From Hamiltosporidium magnivora (Eukaryota; Microsporidia; Dubosqiidae): a stretch of 18,996 nt of DNA. Location: NCBI GenBank assembly GCA_004325065.1, contig PITI01000151.1, positions 1 to 18,996 of the forward strand, given 5' to 3'. Under the pieces are notes generated by a model. The model was not told the origin of the DNA and made no database searches. It was given only the letters and a program-made list of their open reading frames with translations. Of this stretch, positions 8,250-15,883 are shown one piece after another; position 1 is the first letter of the stretch; every line of letters begins with the position of its first letter. The position numbers and the translations under genes were made by a program.

Positions 8250-9137
8250 TTACACATTGAAAATAACTCTTGGAGTTTCTTTTTTTAAAGTAGAAATAAA
8301 TTTTTCAATTCCATTAAACATTTCCTTGTAAAATAAAATTGAGTTTTTGTCATTTTTATATTTTAATTTGTGGAAATTTGGTGTTTTGGTGTTGAAAATA
8401 GGAAAAATTATTGTCGAAATGTTGTTTTCTTTGGATAAATTATAAACTTTGGTGTATATTTCGAAAAAAACGTTTTTTATAATATTTTTTTGATTGATAT
8501 CTCCTATATTGGGGGATATGACATGACAAATTATACCATATTTGAAAATGGATACACCTATACTACCAGGATTGCCTTGGGCGTCTGCGCCATCTCTTGG
8601 ATCGTAAAAATTTCTCCATTTATGTATATTTGATCCATCGTTTACATCACAAAATTCATCTATTCTATTTCCATTTCTAGAAATCTTTAAAAATTTTACA
8701 TCTGATTCATTTACGATACAAAAAGATTTTTCATTGAATTCTTTAGTTTTAAAATTACCTAATTTGGTATTTCTATCAATTTCTATTCTCGTAATCGAAA
8801 TATATTTATATAAAGAAATATTTTCTATGAAATTGTTATATAGAGATATCAGATTAGAGTCGGTATCTAATTTTATATCAGTACGATTCTTTTGTTTGAT
8901 AATAAAATATCCCAATACACTTATTCCTATAAACCATATAATCCATATCACATATAAAATCCTTCTATATCTTATAAAACAGTATTTTTCAGGTAAATTT
9001 ATACGATTGGACTTATAATTACAACTTTTTTTTCTCTTTCCACATAAATTACAATTATACTCAACATTAGAAAATTCTTTTTCTTTATTTAAACATATAT
9101 TGTCCATGCAATTCAATTTATTTTTATTTATATACAT
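8250..9137 (-). CDS. membrane-anchored macro-domain-like protein, copy C (degenerate ligand loop)
   Basis: 295 residues, and the most diverged of the three paralogues. The N-terminal part is cysteine-rich (C29, C32 in NCNLCG; C39; C53) and basic. One hydrophobic segment follows at about 61-80 (LYVIWIIWFIGISVLGYFII). The C-terminal domain aligns with copies A and B through ITRIEIDRNTKLGNF at 115-129, IVNESDVKFL at 141-150, YGIICHVISP at 200-209 and IIFPIFNT at 243-250, and the proteins end alike (VIFNV here, VYFNI in copy A). The first loop has lost NAAN and the glycine pair, and the second loop lacks the conserved glycine. ADP-ribose binding in the classical mode is therefore unlikely. This may be a non-catalytic derivative with a structural or protein-binding role (inference). 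The cysteines could bind a metal, but spacing does not prove a known zinc finger. Confidence 0.72.
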   Translation of the reverse strand: MYINKNKLNCMDNICLNKEKEFSNVEYNCNLCGKRKKSCNYKSNRINLPEKYCFIRYRRILYVIWIIWFIGISVLGYFIIKQKNRTDIKLDTDSNLISLYNNFIENISLYKYISITRIEIDRNTKLGNFKTKEFNEKSFCIVNESDVKFLKISRNGNRIDEFCDVNDGSNIHKWRNFYDPRDGADAQGNPGSIGVSIFKYGIICHVISPNIGDINQKNIIKNVFFEIYTKVYNLSKENNISTIIFPIFNTKTPNFHKLKYKNDKNSILFYKEMFNGIEKFISTLKKETPRVIFNV

Positions 9138-9731
9138 TAAATTAAAAAAATATTTTTTAATTTATCAGTTTAATTAGATATGCGAAATACAAGATTTTTC
9201 ATTTTTTGAAATATTTATTGTGATTTTACTATTAAATTAGACACACGATCCTTGTTTTCATTTATTTAGAATTAAAGTAAAGTATTTTAAAAAAATCAAG
9301 TTTTGTTTCTATTTTTAGAATACCTAAAATATTATGAAGATAATTCTATAAAATTAAGATTTATAAACTAAAAATATAAACTTCAGCACAATTTACAATT
9401 CTTATAATTGAAAATTTAAATTTTTTTGTTTAAATTTTAAAAGAAAATTAATTATACAAATATAGAAATAGTAAAAAAATATATTCCTATATTAAATGTG
9501 GAATAATTTAAGGTTAAAATAAATTATTTATACATTTATAAAAAATTTAAGTATAAAATTTTTATTTATTGAATATATTTACAATTTCAAACTTATTAAA
9601 CAAACTCGTGCTATATTATATAGATGCATAAATAAAAATTTAAATTTTTCAGATATAATAATTAAAAAAAAATATATTTAAACAAACCATTACTTTTCTT
9701 TTTTTTAAATTTTAATTTCCTCAAATAAAAT
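9138..9731. other. AT-rich spacer upstream of macro-like copy C
   Basis: Divergent spacer between copy C (-) and the small hydrophobic ORF (+). It is extremely AT-rich, with no open frame of note, no array and no RNA gene that I can see. Confidence 0.5.
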
Positions 9732-9974
9732 ATGTGTCTATTTAATGGGTTTAATATTTCTTGGATACAAAATTACTTCCTTTTTGCAACCAATTCATCT
9801 CTTTTTGTTATATATTTGCTTCTTTTATATAAAACTTTTATAACCAAAAAATATTCTTTGAAAGTATTTTTAGTGTTTTTATTTTCTTTTCAATTAACTA
9901 ATTTAATTTCTTATTGGCTTGTAATTCTGATTTATTGTAACTTCAAATTATTTTTCACTAATTTTATTTTATAG
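9732..9974 (+). CDS. doubtful small hydrophobic ORF
   Basis: 80 residues, MCLFNGFNISWIQNYFLF onward, very rich in Phe, Leu and Ile. Two or three stretches are hydrophobic enough to be membrane segments (about 23-33, 45-55, 60-70). No family is recognised. AT-rich DNA translates into Phe/Leu/Ile by chance, so hydrophobicity is weak evidence. The ORF is isolated, with a 79-bp repeat array starting 26 bases after its stop. It could be a real small membrane protein, a gene remnant, or chance. Confidence 0.25.
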   Translation: MCLFNGFNISWIQNYFLFATNSSLFVIYLLLLYKTFITKKYSLKVFLVFLFSFQLTNLISYWLVILIYCNFKLFFTNFIL

Positions 9975-10000
9975 ATAATTTATCATTCAACTAAATTGGG

Positions 10001-10225
10001 ATACTACAGAAATTTAATACTAAATAAATAGATACTACAGTGATTTAATACTACAGAAATTTAATACTAAATAAATTTAATACTACAGAAATTTAATACT
10101 AAATAAATAGATACTACAGTGATTTAATACTACAGAAATTTAATACTAAATAAATTTAATACTACAGAAATTTAATACTAAATAAATAGATACTACAGTG
10201 ATTTAATACTACAGAAATTTAATAC
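10001..10225. repeat. 79-bp higher-order tandem repeat built on ATACTACAG
   Basis: The short block ATACTACAGAAATTTA alternates with variants such as ATACTAAATAAATAG and GATACTACAGTGATTTA. GATACTACAGTGATTTA recurs at 10031, 10110 and 10189, exactly 79 bases apart. That makes nearly three higher-order units, each made of several related 13-23-base subunits. The array lies between the small ORF and the 176-residue gene. Confidence 0.88.
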
Positions 10226-10357
10226 ATAAGAAATTTATACTAACTAAATGTAAAACCAATACTTTCCTTCAAAAATAGAAAGCAATCATAATAATATTCA
10301 GAGAATAGGAAGTAAATAAAATGTAATAATATTTACAATTTCTTTTATAGAATAAAA

Positions 10358-10888
10358 ATGTATTCATTTATCTACATTTCTACAAATTTAATTTCACATT
10401 CCAACCCCTATATGATTGGTTCTAAAATAGGCACTCATCCAATTCCAATATCTCCTTCTACTGCTATTGATATTTTTAAAAACGTATTTTCAAATCAAAA
10501 TATATTTTTTAAAAATATATGTCTTTATAAGCCATCTATAACAGAAATTTATGTTATAAAATCCGATAAAATACCATTTGATGGATATTTCTACACACAA
10601 AAGAAACTATTAAATGAGCAAAATATTAAAATACAGATAGAGGATACAATATGTCATACAATACGTCGTGTAATCTATATTTCTTCTAATTATGATTTTT
10701 TTATTGTTGGTTACTTTCATATCGATAGAAATGTAAACGATATTTATTTTTCTCATTATTTTAATATTTCTAATTTAATTTATCAAAGAGATTCTTTTAT
10801 TTATGATATTTTTATTTCTAATGATACCATTCCTTATACTTTAGATATTGAATACATTCAAAGTAAAATTAAAGAATTAGAAGAATAG
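10358..10888 (+). CDS. hypothetical protein, 176 residues
   Basis: I do not recognise this protein. It starts MYSFIYISTNLISHSNPY, has a small proline/serine patch at about 28-34 (HPIPISP), and then mixed segments rich in Ile, Tyr, Asn and Phe without a clear membrane helix. It ends in a charged helix-like tail (EYIQSKIKELEE). Acidic and basic residues are spread through the whole length, unlike the low-complexity ORFs nearby, so a soluble alpha/beta protein seems likely. The stop is followed 9 bases later by the GGGTGTTA minisatellite. Codon use is strongly A/T-ending, as in its neighbours. It is probably a real, fast-evolving gene. Confidence 0.6.
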   Translation: MYSFIYISTNLISHSNPYMIGSKIGTHPIPISPSTAIDIFKNVFSNQNIFFKNICLYKPSITEIYVIKSDKIPFDGYFYTQKKLLNEQNIKIQIEDTICHTIRRVIYISSNYDFFIVGYFHIDRNVNDIYFSHYFNISNLIYQRDSFIYDIFISNDTIPYTLDIEYIQSKIKELEE

Positions 10889-10897
10889 ATATGAGGG

Positions 10898-11161
10898 GGT
10901 GTTAGTGAAAGGGATATACTTATAGGGTGTTAGTAAAGAGGATATACTTATAGGGTGTTAGTGAGGGGTATATACTTATAGGGTGTTAGTAATGTGTATA
11001 TACTTATAGGGTGTTAGTGAGGGGTATAGTCTTATAGGGTGTTAGTAATTTGTATAGACTTATATGGTGTTAGTGAGGGGTATATACTTATAGGGTGTTA
11101 GTAAAGAGGAATTACTTATAGGGTGTTAGTGAGGGGTATAGTCTTATATGGTGTGTTAAAT
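10898..11161 (+). repeat. 28-bp G-rich minisatellite, core GGGTGTTAGT
   Basis: Ten units start at 10898, 10925, 10953, 10981, 11009, 11037, 11065, 11093, 11121 and about 11149; the spacing is 28 bases after a first step of 27. A typical unit is GGGTGTTAGTGAGGGG followed by TATATACTTATA. Units alternate between GGGTGTTAGTGA and GGGTGTTAGTAA, giving a 56-bp higher-order period. The array begins 9 bases after the stop of the 176-residue gene, on its sense strand. Confidence 0.92.
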
Positions 11162-11300
11162 TTATAAAGAAGATGTGTTAATACAGAGCTAAAAGGGTAA
11201 AAATAAGTCTTTTGTTAAAGGGTGTTATTTCTTATATAAACACCATAATTTATAAAGGGGTGCTAATTATCGTAAAGATGAACAATAGGTTGTTAATAAT
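11162..11300 (+). repeat. degenerate continuation of the GGGTGTTA repeats
   Basis: Worn copies of the core continue past the regular array: GATGTGTTA at 11172, GGGTGTTA at 11220, GGGTGCTA at 11258 and AGGTTGTTA at 11288. The pair at 11220 and 11258 is 38 bases apart, matching the period of the second GGGTGTTA array near SEC24 and not the 28-base period next to it. Confidence 0.6.
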
Positions 11301-11663
11301 TTAAATAAAGGTACATATTATATTTATTTGTTTGGTTATTACTGGGTTTTATCACGGGCTATTCATTATATATTTATATATGTTATTTCATAGGTTGTTT
11401 GTAATTATAATAAAGGTATTTTAAATCTTATTTATTGAAAAATTAAGGAGTAAAAATTTTGACAGGTGTCATCTAATATAGCAATAGTTTATAAACTGAA
11501 ATACAAATAATATTTTGTATTAAGTGATATAATATTTATATATACAAAAACTATTTATTTATAATTTTCTTATCAATAGATACTGATTGGTTACTTTTAA
11601 AACTTCCCCTTTTAAAACAAATTTCTAAATAAAAATAAAATTGAAAATAAGAAAATAAGGAGA
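11301..11663. other. AT-rich spacer upstream of the PRA1-family gene
   Basis: No gene seen. A purine-rich stretch, AATAAGGAGA, lies directly before the ATG at 11664. It resembles a prokaryotic ribosome-binding site only by chance, because the surrounding genes are eukaryotic. Confidence 0.45.
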
Positions 11664-12158
11664 ATGCACGGTTCATTAAACAATTCTAATCAAAATATAA
11701 ATTCCTATAACAAAATTAAAGAAATTATTTCTTCTTCAAAAGATATCAAAACATTTTTTGACAAAACAAAATTTAGTTTGCCAAAAGATTCTGAACAGTG
11801 CAAGAAACGTTTTTTTGAAAATACAAGTCGATTCAAAGGAAATTACTTAATTATTGCAATCTCATTCACTGTTTTATTCTTTTTATTCAAAATATTTGCC
11901 ATTCCTTTGGCTCTACTTTGGTTCTTTTATATCTATTTTGTAGGATTTACCATACACGGTACTTCCAATATTGTAGGTAAAACAATTTCTACCATCTGGA
12001 TATTCAGAATAACCGTTGCAGTTTCTGTTATATATTCTTTGTTATTCGGTAATATTATTATGACAGGTCTTGCATTTATTTCTTTATGTGGTATTGCCAT
12101 TATTTCTCATTGTCTTTCTTATAAAGAAGAAGAAGAAGATCAAAGAAGTAGTGTTTAA
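11664..12158 (+). CDS. PRA1/Yip3-family Rab acceptor protein
   Basis: 164 residues. PRA1 (prenylated Rab acceptor, Yip3 in yeast) proteins are small multi-pass membrane proteins of the ER and Golgi that bind prenylated Rab GTPases. The family pattern is visible: FFDKTKFSLPK at about 31-41, then a conserved Arg/Asn/Asn-Tyr block (CKKRFFENTSRFKGNYLI at about 46-63), followed by a long hydrophobic hairpin (about 62-95) with the central IPLAL. A second hydrophobic pair follows (about 108-150), and the tail is short and acidic (EEEEDQRSSV). The N-terminus is polar and Asn/Ser-rich. Length fits the family. The assignment rests on this pattern, not on a search. Its partner enzyme class, the Rab prenyltransferase beta subunit, is encoded about 4 kb to the left. 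Confidence 0.8.
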   Translation: MHGSLNNSNQNINSYNKIKEIISSSKDIKTFFDKTKFSLPKDSEQCKKRFFENTSRFKGNYLIIAISFTVLFFLFKIFAIPLALLWFFYIYFVGFTIHGTSNIVGKTISTIWIFRITVAVSVIYSLLFGNIIMTGLAFISLCGIAIISHCLSYKEEEEDQRSSV

Positions 12159-12220
12159 GCTTAGTAGTTTTACAGTAGGGAGATTAGAATTTGTTGTAAG
12201 AAATAAAATACCATTCAAGT

Positions 12221-12308
12221 AATTTTATATTTTTTCATATTTTTTCATATTTTTTTATATTTTTTTATATTTTTTTATATTTTTTTATATTTTTTTATAT
12301 TTTTTTAT
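12221..12308. repeat. 10-bp T-rich tandem repeat 3' of the PRA1-family gene
   Basis: The unit TTTTTTATAT, with TTTTTCATAT in the first copies, repeats about eight times with an exact 10-base period. It begins about 60 bases after the stop. On the mRNA it would give a long U-rich 3' end. It may act in 3'-end formation or be a simple slippage product. Confidence 0.85.
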
Positions 12309-13756
12309 TTTGTATTCTATAAATGTCTTTTGGTTAATAATATGGTTTTAAAAGATGAATTACAAAAATAATTAAATAATATCTTTAATTCTGAATTTTT
12401 TGGAGTAGAATTTGTTTATATATTTCCTTTTCAATCTAATTTGTGATTTGAATTTGATCCTAAGCACCGAGAGGTACAAGAGGAATGGAATAACTAAGTA
12501 AGTAATTTGAATTGTAAATTTATTTAAAATATTTTTTAATTATTTCTACCGTTCTATTCGAAGTTAATATTAGAAAATTCTGAAATTTAAATTTATTTAA
12601 TTATTTACGCCTATGACTTCTTAAGATGTTTTACAAAGTCATTTATAATTCTGTAATTCAATTTTTTTTTTTATTTTCGAGAATAAACACTTCTTATAAT
12701 AAAAATATGAAGAAATGCATAAATTTTTTATTCTCGAATTTTGTATTTTTCTTACAAATATAATTTTACTATCATACCAACGCTTGATAAGGATTTTTAC
12801 TGATAAACCAATACAATAAATATAACGAACATAATTAGAAGGTGGTAATACTGAGGATATATAATATCATTATCTGTTATAAATAGTCTTTTCTTTAAGG
12901 TAGGTTAGACTTTATGAAGTGAAAGAAAATTTAAAATTGAAGAAAAGTTTATTTCTCTAATAAAGAGATAAAAGGATATATTAAGCTTTATCAAACCAGA
13001 TGAAGTGATTGAAACATATTAAATTATCATTTATATTTTTATAGATACTTTATCTAAAAGTATCACATCTTTTTAAAATAGTGGCAAGTGTAATATTTGT
13101 TTTCATGATATTAACACAGATCTAGGTTTAACATAAATAACTGCTACTCCAACACTCCATCGGTATCATTTGAGATACCTATGTCCCAAAGCCTTTCATC
13201 TAACAGGTGTGTAAAACCTAATTATTAAATCTTAAACACAAGAAAAAGAGAGATTTTCTATATTATATAGGAACTTATTTTAAAAATATAAAATGTGACT
13301 CAATTATAAGCTTATATGGGAAGTTTAATCAGGAGTCTACTCAAAATATAGAAAGTTTTTACCTCAAAACAGATTATCTAATTGTTACGAACAAGTATTT
13401 TTATTTAGTATATATTTTCTTCATAAGAAGTAATTATGTCTTTAAAAAAAATTTATTTATATAATCCAAAAAATATTTACGTATTGATAATCTATCAGGA
13501 AAATTGACACCAAGAACTCAGTTTGAAAATCTCTATTTTTAATACAAATATAGTTAATTAAAAGAACAAAAATACTGCTTATCAATTGAAGTAAAGAATC
13601 TATGTTTGTATATATTTGCCTGCAAAACCATAAAATATAATGTTAAATGTAGTTCTATAATTTTGTGAAATGTTTTGTAAAAAATAATTTTTAAGGCACT
13701 TCCAAGAGAATATTTAAAATTTTGAGTATTTAAATTGTAATCGCATGTTTATTTAC
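12309..13756. other. spacer without an intact gene
   Basis: No intact ORF and no RNA gene recognised. Two points stand out. A short G+C-richer island at about 13130-13215 is free of stops for about 25-35 codons in frames on both strands, so coding origin cannot be decided. ACCGAGAGGTACAAGAGG at about 12466-12483 resembles ACCGAGAGATAAAAGAAA at about 15046-15063, next to element copy 2. Confidence 0.45.
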
Positions 13757-13875
13757 AGAGTAAGAAGGAATGAGTTTAAAAAAAAATTTGCTTGGCCATC
13801 AGTGTGTGGACTTGGAGTGGAAATCATTGCTTGATTTTTTTGTGGAACACAATACATCCTAGATCTACTGCCAAA
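13757..13875 (+). mobile_element. degenerate dispersed element, copy 1
   Basis: This stretch aligns by eye with the copies at 14855 and 18812: an A-rich lead-in, then TTGCTTGGCCATCAGTGTGT (at about 13788), AATCATTGCTTGATTTTTTTG, and AACACAATACATC. One frame reads LLGHQCVDLEWKSLLDFFVE, against LLGNECVKL in copy 3. It is more G+C-rich than its surroundings. Probably a fragment of a decayed transposable element or other dispersed repeat. Confidence 0.45.
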
Positions 13876-14854
13876 TCCTCTGTAATTTTCATTTAAAAAG
13901 GTTTAAAGTAACAAATCGAAAGCTAAAAAACAGTCTTAAAAATCTATGAAGGGGCGTGGACATCTATTCATGGCTTATTGAACATCAAAGTAAAGGTTTT
14001 AAGGATAAAAATATTAAAAATTATGAAAATTTAAACGGTTTAATGTATTAAAACCGGCCCTCCCGTAAAAAAAAATAAAGCTAGAACATTGACTAGCGAA
14101 AGAAACGTTGGCTTGCATATATTCATCATCGAAACTTAAAGATAAAAGGAGACTGTCTATATACATAAGTACGTGCTTTCGTTCATTTAGGTATCAATAA
14201 TATACTAACCTTGTATTCCTACTGATTGAACCTCTTGCCTGTTTACAACAAAGTTTTTAAAAACATAAAAAAATTGTGTTCATATCACTAAAATTTCAAT
14301 CATTCACACTAATTCGTTGAATATTGTATTTTTCATTTTCATCCAATAATTTTATCAAACCAAAGTATATTTTGGTTATTTAATAGAATAAATAATATTT
14401 TTAAAGACACGACTAACATCTTTGAGATATAAATGCTATCTTAAGGCAAACAAAGTAATCAAATACTTAAATATCTATAATTACTGATTCATATTTAAAA
14501 GATAAAATAAAAATTTACACTTTTTTATAGATTTATTTGATTTTATATTTCAATAATCAAAATATTCGTCTTTTTATAATTAGTATTTTGTTAGATACAA
14601 GGAATGACTCAACAAACCTTATTAATCTCATTTACCATTACCTAACAAGAACCACCTATATATGGCAAGTATTGTTCTAGTATATAAAATGTATCAGTAT
14701 TCTCCACCTCTAGAATTCCTTTTTCCATAGAATTTGTTAAAAAATAATTCAACCAAAATTTTATTTAATTTTTAAATACCAAGATATTAAGCATATAAGA
14801 TACCAAGATACAAAAATACTAAGAATACAAAATCTTTTTAATCCTTAGTATAAT
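13876..14854. other. spacer between element copies, no intact gene
   Basis: Mostly AT-rich. A slightly G+C-richer part at about 13945-14200 has a frame (about 14095-14200, +) open for some 35 codons. It may be more of the decayed element downstream of copy 1, but I cannot align it to anything. No RNA gene seen. Confidence 0.35.
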
Positions 14855-15003
14855 TATTAGGTAGGGAAGGATAACAACATTAAAAATTATCTGCTTAGCA
14901 ATGAGTGCGTTAAAATCCGTGCGAAAATCATTTCTGCCATCATGGTAGGATATAAACCACATCGTATTTACAGACCGATCCCTATAATTTGCATTATAAC
15001 AGA
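14855..15003 (+). mobile_element. degenerate dispersed element, copy 2
   Basis: Collinear with copy 3 over its full visible length: GGATAACAACATTAAAAATT against GGATAACCACATAAAAAACT, then CTGCTTAGCAATGAGTGCGT against CTGCTTGGCAATGAGTGTGT, then TATAAACCACAT against AATAAAACCACAC. In the plus frame it reads DNNIKNYLLSNECVKI; the same frame in copy 3 reads DNHIKNFLLGNECVKL, so conservation follows protein sequence in this part. A 65-codon minus-strand ORF covering the region (15016 to 14819) is treated as the shadow frame. Confidence 0.5.
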
Positions 15004-15078
15004 TTAAAAGAAACAATTAAAAAACTTTAATTTGTTCATCCTCGACACCGAGAGATAAAAGAAAAATAAAATAAATAA

Positions 15079-15245
15079 TATATTTATTTCTTTATCCAAA
15101 AATATTCATTAAATTTATTTCCTATCTAAAAATATACTTTTATTTCCTTATACTTAAAAAAATAAAACTAATTATAATTTATATTTCTTTATACTTAAAA
15201 AAATAAAACTATTCAGATTTATATTTCTTTATACTTAAAAAAGCT
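15079..15245. repeat. about 40-bp tandem repeat (TTTCTTTATACTTAAAAAA)
   Basis: TACTTAAAAA recurs at 15151, 15192 and 15232, spacings of 41 and 40 bases, each preceded by TATTTC(C/T)TTA. Two worn copies (ATTTCTTTATCCAAAAATAT and ATTTCCTATCTAAAAATATA) lie just to the left. The array is in the 5' flank of the Lys/Asn/Ile-repeat ORF. Confidence 0.75.
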
Positions 15246-15432
15246 ACAATTAAATTTTAATTTATATTTCCTACTTTCTTCAAACTATGTTTCATAAAAT
15301 ATTAAACAAAATATTTATTAATCTTTCTTTTTAAATCTTTAAAAAATATATTTTATTCTTATCTATAAAACAAAATGTTTTACAAAGAATATAATTAATT
15401 AAATATTTTTTATAGTTTTTAAATAAAAAACA

Positions 15433-15852
15433 ATGAATAGAAAGTTATTTAAAATAAAACCGAATACAGAAATTATTATAAAAGTATTTTTATCTAAAAA
15501 TAATAAAAATCCACCAAAACATATTTTAATTGAAAGAAAAAAATCTTTCAGGGGTGAAAAATTAAGAAATTTAAAAAGTAACTTTGGAAATATTAAGAGT
15601 ATAAGTGAAATAAAAAATATTAAGAATATGAAAGGGATAGAAAATATTAAGAATATAGAATCTATAAAAAATATAGAAGATATAAAAAATATAAAATCTA
15701 TAAAATCTATAAAAAATATAAAAAATATAAAAAATGTTTCTTTATTTAAGAATTTGTTTGTAATTTATTTGTATGATTGGAGTTACATTGGAAATATAAA
15801 AGATTTTTATTTACCCTGCGGGTTTATGAAAAATCCTAAAATAAAAATTTGA
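15433..15852 (+). CDS. hypothetical Lys/Asn/Ile-repeat protein
   Basis: 139 residues. The N-terminal 45 or so residues are basic and not repetitive (MNRKLFKIKPNTEIIIKVF). Residues of about 50-101 are an array of KNI, KSI and EDI triplets encoded by a 9-base motif close to AAAAATATA. The last 38 residues (VSLFKNLFVIYLYDWSYIGN onward) are again non-repetitive, with aromatic residues and a Cys. No family is recognised. The non-repetitive ends and the uninterrupted frame through repeat units, each a multiple of three bases, favour a real gene, but AT-rich minisatellites can stay open by chance. It is very basic. It converges with SEC24; the 39-bp GGGTGTTA array fills the space between them. Confidence 0.4.
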   Translation: MNRKLFKIKPNTEIIIKVFLSKNNKNPPKHILIERKKSFRGEKLRNLKSNFGNIKSISEIKNIKNMKGIENIKNIESIKNIEDIKNIKSIKSIKNIKNIKNVSLFKNLFVIYLYDWSYIGNIKDFYLPCGFMKNPKIKI

Positions 15853-15883
15853 GTTTTTAAAAAAAATATCATAAGTATTTAAT

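Noticed and set aside
8734..9018. 94-codon plus-strand ORF inside macro-like copy C
   Set aside because: Antisense shadow; copy C is supported by alignment with two paralogues.
10898..11161. CRISPR array
   Set aside because: Units are contiguous and related over their whole length, with no unique spacers, and the context is eukaryotic.
14819..15016. 65-codon minus-strand ORF over element copy 2
   Set aside because: The plus-strand reading is the one conserved with copy 3 as protein; the minus frame is broken in the other copies.
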